From positions 1-37,047 of the forward strand of contig JAGPIM010000005.1 in the NCBI GenBank assembly GCA_018055005.1: a DNA stretch of 37,047 bases, written 5' to 3'. The position numbers and the translations under genes are program-made. Numbering within the stretch: the stretch's first letter is position 1; each line of letters starts with the position of its first letter. Below, piece by piece: positions 32,686 to 37,047 of the stretch. The stretch comes from Laribacter sp. Its GTDB lineage: Bacteria > Pseudomonadota > Gammaproteobacteria > Burkholderiales > Aquaspirillaceae. The notes below the pieces were generated by a model. It did no database searches, was not told where the DNA came from, and saw only the letters and a list, made by a program, of their open reading frames with translations.

Positions 32686-33365
32686 AACAGCGCCTCGCTT
32701 CCTGCCGCATCCTTCTGGTGGACCGCCGGGCCTCGTCCCGCGCCGGGCTGACAGGCATCCTGACCCGGCTGGGAATTCCGGCGGCTCATCTGCTGCATGC
32801 GGAACATGGCCGCAGTGCCCTGCAACTGCTGGCAGAGCAGCCGGTTGACCTCGTCATCAGCGCCATCGATTTTGCCCCGCCCAACGGACTGGCCCTGCTG
32901 GAGCAGATCCGTCATGGTCTCTGCGCAGCACCGGCCAACCTGCCGTTTGTCTTTGTCACGGCCGACGGTTCGCCGGAACACCGGCTGCTGGCGGCCCGGC
33001 TGGGCGTTGACGGCATCATCAGCAAACCGCCTCATCCGGTGCATGTCGAGCGCAGCGTGATCCGGCTTCTGGCCACCCGGCGGGCAGCACAGCCGGCCTG
33101 TTGCCAGCTGGTCAGGCTGCCAGACGAACTGCCAGCCGGGCTCTCGCTCACCCGGCCGGTACTGGCCATGACGCCAGGTCAGCTACTGACGGCTGACCTG
33201 CGCAGCCATTCGGGTACCCTGCTGCTGCCGCGCGGCAGCATCCTCACCTCCGCCGTGATCAGCGTACTGTTGCAGTATCGCCGGCACTTCGGCGCGGAAA
33301 CCATGACCGTGTTACGCGCCACACATGCTGAAACACCGTCACCCGTACCTTCCGGCATGCCGTAG
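32682..33365 (+). CDS. Degenerate (pseudo-)receiver domain protein
   Basis: A 227-aa protein with an N-terminal CheY-like receiver (residues about 8-125) and a short C-terminal domain with L-TADL-S-SGTLLLPRGSIL character, a motif also found next to HD-GYP domains. It has no DNA-binding domain. It aligns without gaps to the protein encoded at 33423-34088. Asp14 is retained, but the second acidic residue is Arg15 and the phosphoacceptor position is Ala61 (VISAID instead of VCDVE). Thr93 and Lys115 are kept. Phosphorylation at the usual site is therefore impossible. Start fixed by the ATGA overlap with the upstream gene. Confidence 0.85.
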   Translation: MKQRLASCRILLVDRRASSRAGLTGILTRLGIPAAHLLHAEHGRSALQLLAEQPVDLVISAIDFAPPNGLALLEQIRHGLCAAPANLPFVFVTADGSPEHRLLAARLGVDGIISKPPHPVHVERSVIRLLATRRAAQPACCQLVRLPDELPAGLSLTRPVLAMTPGQLLTADLRSHSGTLLLPRGSILTSAVISVLLQYRRHFGAETMTVLRATHAETPSPVPSGMP

Positions 33366-33368
33366 CAT

Positions 33369-33420
33369 CATGGCTCCGGTCATCACATATGCTGAATGCC
33401 ATGTGATGACCGGAGCCATG
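33369..33420 (+). repeat. Perfect 20-bp inverted repeat filling the gap between receiver genes
   Basis: The left arm (33369-33388) CATGGCTCCGGTCATCACAT is the exact reverse complement of the right arm (33401-33420), with a 12-nt loop. It begins 4 nt after the stop codon of the pseudo-receiver and ends 2 nt before the ATG of the next gene. The right arm contains CCGGAG, the probable ribosome-binding site of that gene, so the RNA hairpin would mask it. Confidence 0.95.
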
Positions 33421-33422
33421 TC

Positions 33423-34088
33423 ATGTCCATCCCGCTGGCGCAAGCGCGCATCCTGATCGTCGATGACCTGCTTCTGGTCCGGACCCTGCTGGCACGGGTG
33501 CTGACCGGCATGGGCACCCAGCCTGAACGTCTGTTGCAGGCCACGGATGGCAACAGCGCCATCCGGGTGATTCATGAGCATTACATTGATGCCATCGTCT
33601 GCGATGTGGAGATGACGCCGATGAACGGGCTGGAGCTGCTGGCACACATCCGTGCCGGGCAAACGGCCACCCGCCCCAACATTCCGTTTGTCTTTCTCAG
33701 TTGCCATGATGACCCGCTGCACCGGCTGGCGGCCGAAGCCCTGCTCGCGGACGGTTTTTTGGCCAAACCGCTGCGGCCAGCGGACATCGAGGCAATGGTG
33801 TGGCGCCTGCTGAGCCACAAGCGGCCACGCAGCAATCCGCTGCACTACATGGCCCCGACATTCATGTCGCCCCCCGTGCCTGCCGGCCGATTGCCACCGG
33901 GAAAACGCACCCGTGTCGGCCGGCTGCACACCGGTGACCTGCTGACGCAGGACCTGGTTACAGCGGACGGCCGCCTGCTGCTGGCAGCCGGCCACCGGCT
34001 GACGCGGGCAATGATCACGGCCCTGCAGCATCATCACGCCCACTACGGCCTGTACTGGCTGGACGTGCAGCCGCAGGCAACCGGCTGA
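33423..34088 (+). CDS. Single-receiver response regulator with short C-terminal domain
   Basis: A 221-aa paralogue of the preceding protein. The receiver is canonical: acidic pair Asp14-Asp15 (LIVDDL), phosphoacceptor Asp61 (VCDVEM), switch Ser93 and Lys115 (AKPL). The C-terminal domain (LLTQDLVTADGRLLLAAGHRL) resembles the segment often joined to HD-GYP or HDOD outputs but carries no such domain, and there is no DNA-binding domain. It may act by protein-protein contact. An in-frame ATG at 33396 lies in the hairpin loop; the ATG at 33423 is preferred because CCGGAG (33410-33415) is correctly spaced and the residues match the paralogue start. No partner kinase is in the window. Confidence 0.88.
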   Translation: MSIPLAQARILIVDDLLLVRTLLARVLTGMGTQPERLLQATDGNSAIRVIHEHYIDAIVCDVEMTPMNGLELLAHIRAGQTATRPNIPFVFLSCHDDPLHRLAAEALLADGFLAKPLRPADIEAMVWRLLSHKRPRSNPLHYMAPTFMSPPVPAGRLPPGKRTRVGRLHTGDLLTQDLVTADGRLLLAAGHRLTRAMITALQHHHAHYGLYWLDVQPQATG

Positions 34089-34089
34089 A

Positions 34090-34218
34090 TCAGCCGGGGC
34101 CACGTCCGGTCCGGCGCAGCCAGCCGACGGCTTCCCGCGCCAGCCCGACCACGATGTAGGCCAGCAGGCCGGCGAACAGCAGCAGGAACTCCCCGGCTGT
34201 CCGCAAGGCTGTCCTCAC
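34090..34218 (-). CDS. Putative 42-aa single-span membrane protein
   Basis: An uncalled small frame starting with GTG at 34218, overlapping the cpoB stop codon (GTGA at 34215-34218). It encodes 42 residues: a short basic N-terminus (MRTALRTAGE), one hydrophobic helix at about residues 11-27 (FLLLFAGLLAYIVVGLA) and an arginine-rich tail (RREAVGW-type; Arg28, Arg35, Arg36, Arg39). Tight coupling to the last tol-pal gene, a clean single transmembrane segment and a stop codon 2 nt from the end of the convergent gene all favour a real gene. I know of no named homologue. Translation is not proven. Confidence 0.55.
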   Translation of the reverse strand: MRTALRTAGEFLLLFAGLLAYIVVGLAREAVGWLRRTGRGPG

Positions 34219-34973
34219 TTGAGGCTGGCCAGCTGCTGTTTGGCTTTCTGGGCGGCTTCGCTCTTGGGGAACTTCTTGATCAGCGCCTGCCAGGTGGCCT
34301 TGGCGCGGGCAGCGTCACCCAGGTCACGCTGGCAGCCACCGAGGTTGCGCATGGCATCCGGTACGCGCGGATGGTTGGGCGACAGCTCGATAAAGCGCTG
34401 GTAGGTGTCGATGGCCGGCTGGAACTGGCGTTCGGCGTTGTAGGCGACCCCCAGCCAGTAACGGGCTTCCGGAGCCTGGGTGGCCTGCGGGTTGGCATCG
34501 ATGAAGTTCTTGAGCGCCGGAATGGCCTTCTTGAAGTCGCGCTGGCGCAAGAGCCCCAGCGCCTGGTCATAACCGGCCTGCACCGGGTCGACAGTCGGCT
34601 GGGTCTGCGCCACGGCCGGGTTGCCGGCTGTTTCACCGGCGGCGGCCGGCGCGGCCGTCTTGCCTTCCAGCGGCATCAGGCGCTGGTCCAGGTCGTTGTA
34701 GAGGTCGTTCTGGCGGGTCTGGGTGGTTTGCAGGTTGTAGGTCAGCACCTCGACGTCGCCCTTGAGCTTGGCGGTCTCGGCCTTGAGGATTTCCACCTGC
34801 CGCAGCATTTCCAGCAGCTGCTCGTTGGAAATCTTGCTTTCGATCTGTTGCAGGCGCTGCTGCTGCTGCACGACCTGGGCGCGGGTCTGCTCCAGATCGT
34901 TGGTCGAGGCGCAGCCAGCCGCCACGAAGGCCGGCAGCGCGGCCAGGGTCAGGCGTCGGAGAATCGGATTCAT
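34215..34973 (-). CDS. cpoB: Tol-Pal system protein CpoB/YbgF
   Basis: Periplasmic coordinator of cell-wall synthesis and outer-membrane constriction during division, 252 aa. A signal peptide ends near FVAAGC; this resembles a weak lipobox (Ala rather than Leu at -3), so lipidation is uncertain. A coiled-coil region follows (about residues 28-105, rich in Gln/Leu/Glu) that trimerises in CpoB. The C-terminal half has three TPR-like repeats (YDQALGLLRQRDFKKAI, EARYWLGVAYNAERQFQPAID, PDAMRNLGGCQRDLGDAA). It is downstream of pal but separated by an intrinsic terminator at 34997-35034. Confidence 0.96.
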   Translation of the reverse strand: MNPILRRLTLAALPAFVAAGCASTNDLEQTRAQVVQQQQRLQQIESKISNEQLLEMLRQVEILKAETAKLKGDVEVLTYNLQTTQTRQNDLYNDLDQRLMPLEGKTAAPAAAGETAGNPAVAQTQPTVDPVQAGYDQALGLLRQRDFKKAIPALKNFIDANPQATQAPEARYWLGVAYNAERQFQPAIDTYQRFIELSPNHPRVPDAMRNLGGCQRDLGDAARAKATWQALIKKFPKSEAAQKAKQQLASLK

Positions 34974-34996
34974 GCGAACGGGCTTTCGGAGTCGGC

Positions 34997-35034
34997 AAAA
35001 AACAACCCGGATGTTGCCACAGCCGCATCCGGGT
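34997..35034 (-). terminator. Intrinsic terminator between pal and cpoB
   Basis: On the minus strand ACCCGGATG and CATCCGGGT (35005-35013 and 35026-35034) form a 9-bp stem with a 12-nt loop, followed by TTGTTTTTT (6 T at 34997-35002). It lies 42 nt after the pal stop codon and ends 24 nt before the cpoB start. Confidence 0.75.
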
Positions 35035-35076
35035 CGGGGAGGTACGGGTCAGCCTGAGGCCGGACCGGAACCCTGG

Positions 35077-35586
35077 TTATTCGCCGTCGTACACCACGTC
35101 GGCGCGGCGGTTTTCAGCATAGTCGGCAGCGGTGGAGCCGGTAGCACGCGGCTTTTCCTTGCCGAAGCTGACGGCTTCGAGCTGGGCTTCCGGCACGCCG
35201 AGCACGCGCATGGCCTGCTTGACCGATTCCGAACGGCGCTGGCCGAGGGCCAGGTTGTATTCGCGGCTGCCGCGGGCGTCAGTGTTGCCCTGGATCTGCA
35301 CCTTGCGGGCGGTGTTCTGCTTCAGGTACTGGGCGTGGGCTTCCACGACCGGACGGTATTCGCCCTTGACGGCCGAGCTGTCGAAGTCGAAGTACACGCT
35401 GCGCTTGGACAGGATGTTGTTCGGGTCCTTCAGCGGGTCGATATTGCCGGAGGTCATCTGGCCGGCGGTGGCGCCCTGGTTGGCACCGGCAGCGTTGGCA
35501 TTGGCATTCGGGTCGGCCGGTTTGGTGCTGGCGCAGGCAGCCAGCAGGGTAACGACGGCGAGTGCGGACAGGGATTGCTTCAACAT
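35077..35586 (-). CDS. pal: Peptidoglycan-associated lipoprotein Pal
   Basis: Outer-membrane lipoprotein that binds peptidoglycan and TolB, 169 aa. The signal peptide ends in the lipobox LLAAC (Cys18), followed by an Asn/Ala linker. The OmpA-like domain has VYFDFDSSAVKGEYRPVVEAH, the peptidoglycan-binding IQGNTDARGSREYNLALGQRR with the conserved Asp and Arg, and the C-terminal NRRADVVY. A strong AAGGAG Shine-Dalgarno sequence precedes the ATG. It is transcribed after tolB (gap 40 nt). Confidence 0.98.
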   Translation of the reverse strand: MLKQSLSALAVVTLLAACASTKPADPNANANAAGANQGATAGQMTSGNIDPLKDPNNILSKRSVYFDFDSSAVKGEYRPVVEAHAQYLKQNTARKVQIQGNTDARGSREYNLALGQRRSESVKQAMRVLGVPEAQLEAVSFGKEKPRATGSTAADYAENRRADVVYDGE

Positions 35587-35626
35587 CTTAAATCTCCTTG
35601 TTATCAGGAAGTATCAGGGGGAAAAA

Positions 35627-36919
35627 TCAGCGCGGCATCGGACCCCAGTCGGGCTCCATCACATCACCCGAAGCGCCAAGCCGGGTTTTGGTCAGGCCGT
35701 CGGCAGTCACGGTGTACAGCACGCCTCGGCCCCCCTGCTCGGAAGCGAACAGGATCATCTTGCCGTTGGGGGCAAAACTCGGTGACTCGTCGAACTGGGT
35801 GTCCGACACGTAGTTGGCTTGCGACGAGCCGAATTGCTGCACCATCACGCGGTAGCGGCCGCCTTCGCGGCGCACGAAGGCAAAGCTCTTGCCGTCAGGG
35901 CTGACTGCCGGGCTGACGTTGTAATTGCCTTCGTAGGTCAACCGGGTAGCCGGGCCGCCACTGGCCGGCATGCTGTAGATCTGCGGGCCGCCGGCACGGT
36001 CGGAGGTGAACAGGATGCGGCTGCCGTCCGGCGTGAAGGTCGGTTCGGTATCGATGCCCTGGCTCTGGGTCAGCCGGCGCGGCGCACCGCCGTCGGCACC
36101 TACGAGATAGATCTGGGTATTGCCCGACAGCGTCAGTGCCACGGCCAGCCGCGAGCCGTCCGGCGACCAGGCCGGTGCCGAGTTGGAACCCTTGAAGTTG
36201 GCCACGGCCCGACGGGCGCCGGTGGCCACGTTGTGTACGTACACTACCGGCTTTTTGGTTTCGAACGAGACATAGGCCACGCGGCTGCCGTCCGGCGACC
36301 AGACTGGTGACATCAGCGGCTCTTTCGAGCGCAGCAGGGTCTGCTCGCCGGCTCCGTCGGCATCGGCCACCCGCAACTCATAGCTGTTGCGGCCCTGCTG
36401 GGCGACATACACGATGCGCGTGCCGAAGATGCCCTTCTGGCCGGTGATGGCCTCGTAAATCATGTCGGCGATCAGGTGCGCCAGTTGCCGGCCCTGTTTG
36501 GGATCAATGGCGAAACTGCCACCGGTCAGCTGCCGTTTCTGGTTCACGTCCATCAGGGCAAAACTCACGGCCACCCGGCCGTCGGCCTGCGGCACGACCT
36601 TGCCGACCGAAATGGAGAACGCTCCGGCCGAACGCCACAGCGGATACTGGATCTGGCCGGGTTCGGACGGGTTGTTGCCGACGCTGGCCACATCGACGAA
36701 GCGGAATACGCCGGTCCGGGCGAGGTCGTTCTTGACGATCGGCGTCAGGCCGCCCGGCAGCTGGTTTTCACCGGCAAACACCGGCAAGGCAATCGGGTGC
36801 TGGCTGGTGCCGCCACCAACGATTTCGACAGTCAGCTCGGCGCGCGCCGGACCGGCGGCCAACAGCGCACACAGGGCCGGCAGCAGCACGGACTTGCACC
36901 AGAATTGCATCAGCTTCAT
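35627..36919 (-). CDS. tolB: Tol-Pal system periplasmic protein TolB
   Basis: Periplasmic beta-propeller protein (430 aa) that shuttles between TolA and Pal. A Sec signal peptide ends around GPARA (residue about 27). The N-terminal domain (TVEIVGGGTSQHPIALPVFAG) is followed by a six-bladed propeller with repeats of the form P-W-SPDGSR-AYVSFE, APAWSPDGSRLAV, EPTFTPDGSRILFTSD, SPAVSPDGKSFAFV and SPSFAPNGKMILF. It starts 2 nt after the tolA stop codon, as usual for this cluster. Confidence 0.98.
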   Translation of the reverse strand: MKLMQFWCKSVLLPALCALLAAGPARAELTVEIVGGGTSQHPIALPVFAGENQLPGGLTPIVKNDLARTGVFRFVDVASVGNNPSEPGQIQYPLWRSAGAFSISVGKVVPQADGRVAVSFALMDVNQKRQLTGGSFAIDPKQGRQLAHLIADMIYEAITGQKGIFGTRIVYVAQQGRNSYELRVADADGAGEQTLLRSKEPLMSPVWSPDGSRVAYVSFETKKPVVYVHNVATGARRAVANFKGSNSAPAWSPDGSRLAVALTLSGNTQIYLVGADGGAPRRLTQSQGIDTEPTFTPDGSRILFTSDRAGGPQIYSMPASGGPATRLTYEGNYNVSPAVSPDGKSFAFVRREGGRYRVMVQQFGSSQANYVSDTQFDESPSFAPNGKMILFASEQGGRGVLYTVTADGLTKTRLGASGDVMEPDWGPMPR

Positions 36920-36921
36920 CG

Positions 36922-37047
36922 CTACCTCGGTCGGAATTTCAGGGTCATCACCCGCACGTCGGAAAACTTCATGCCCGACAGCAGGGCAGGAAACGTCTTG
37001 GCCGCCAGCACGGCACGCTGCACGGCCTCGTCATATTGTGCATTACC
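36922..37047 (-). CDS. tolA: TolA, C-terminal fragment (cut by window edge)
   Basis: The last 41 codons of the gene are visible. The residues (GNAQYDEAVQRAVLAAKTFP and, after a short stretch, MTLKFRP) match the C-terminal domain III of TolA, which binds TolB and Pal, and the position directly upstream of tolB confirms the identity. The stop is TAG at 36922-36924. The membrane anchor and long helical domain lie outside the window. Confidence 0.88.
   Translation of the reverse strand, partial: GNAQYDEAVQRAVLAAKTFPALLSGMKFSDVRVMTLKFRPR

Noticed and set aside
33396-33422. Upstream in-frame ATG for the second receiver protein
   Set aside because: It lies in the loop of the inverted repeat without a ribosome-binding site, and the alignment with the paralogue supports the ATG at 33423 as the start.
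1-37047. Neisserial DNA uptake sequence repeats, CRISPR arrays, tRNA/rRNA genes, insertion sequences
   Set aside because: I did not see repeated GCCGTCTGAA-type words, regularly spaced direct repeats, cloverleaf-forming segments or transposase genes. A computed repeat and tRNA scan was not available, so rare or divergent examples could be missed.

Overview
The window is a GC-rich stretch of core bacterial chromosome. The gene content and order (dprA-smg-topA divergent from def-fmt, a tolA-tolB-pal-cpoB cluster, hemC next to ppc, a cysPTWA-type sulfate operon) point to a proteobacterium, most likely a betaproteobacterium of the Neisseriales/Chromobacteriaceae type. That placement is inferred from family resemblance and synteny, not from a search. 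I saw no rRNA, tRNA, CRISPR array, insertion sequence or prophage gene. Nearly every gene is a recognisable housekeeping or transport gene, so the novelty lies in regulatory structures, small genes and unusual domain combinations.

Layout. 1-7314 (minus): a four-gene unit in which a 982-aa membrane HD-GYP protein (cyclic-di-GMP phosphodiesterase type) is followed after 3 nt by an outer-membrane efflux lipoprotein, then EmrA-like and EmrB-like pump subunits. 7345-11187: hemC (minus) and ppc (plus), diverging, each with a clear intrinsic terminator. 11285-13260: an orphan TetR regulator converging on azlCD (branched-chain amino-acid exporter). 13261-13797: no convincing gene. 13798-17971 (minus): dprA, smg, topA and the topA terminator. 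18074-19581 (plus): def and fmt with an intrinsic terminator between them. 19582-19990: no gene. 19991-21057 (minus): a TlyA-type rRNA methyltransferase and a 75-aa zinc-ribbon protein. 21194-23569 (plus): a GT2/TPR glycosyltransferase of visibly lower GC, then an ammonium transporter preceded by a near-consensus sigma-54 promoter. 23795-25729: a stand-alone Rossmann-fold protein (minus), tcdA (plus), a candidate small RNA (minus) and a DUF302 protein (minus). 25807-29750 (plus): sulfate/thiosulfate ABC importer operon behind a LysR-type box. 29832-31222 (minus): endonuclease I lipoprotein and a HIT hydrolase. 31360-34088 (plus): a CNNM/CorC-type membrane protein followed by two paralogous receiver-domain proteins. 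34090-37047 (minus): end of tolA, tolB, pal, cpoB and a previously uncalled 42-codon membrane-peptide ORF.

Most interesting: at 33366-33422 the whole gap between the two receiver genes is a perfect 20-bp inverted repeat whose right arm holds the Shine-Dalgarno sequence of the second gene. The two receivers align without gaps, but the first has lost its phosphoacceptor aspartate (Ala61 against Asp61). Together with the translationally coupled upstream membrane protein, this suggests a small signalling module in which translation of a pseudo-receiver gates synthesis of its active paralogue. Other leads are the 42-aa ORF overlapping the cpoB stop codon, the candidate small RNA at 25097-25219, the HD-GYP/efflux operon, and intrinsic terminators placed inside the def-fmt and pal-cpoB gene pairs.
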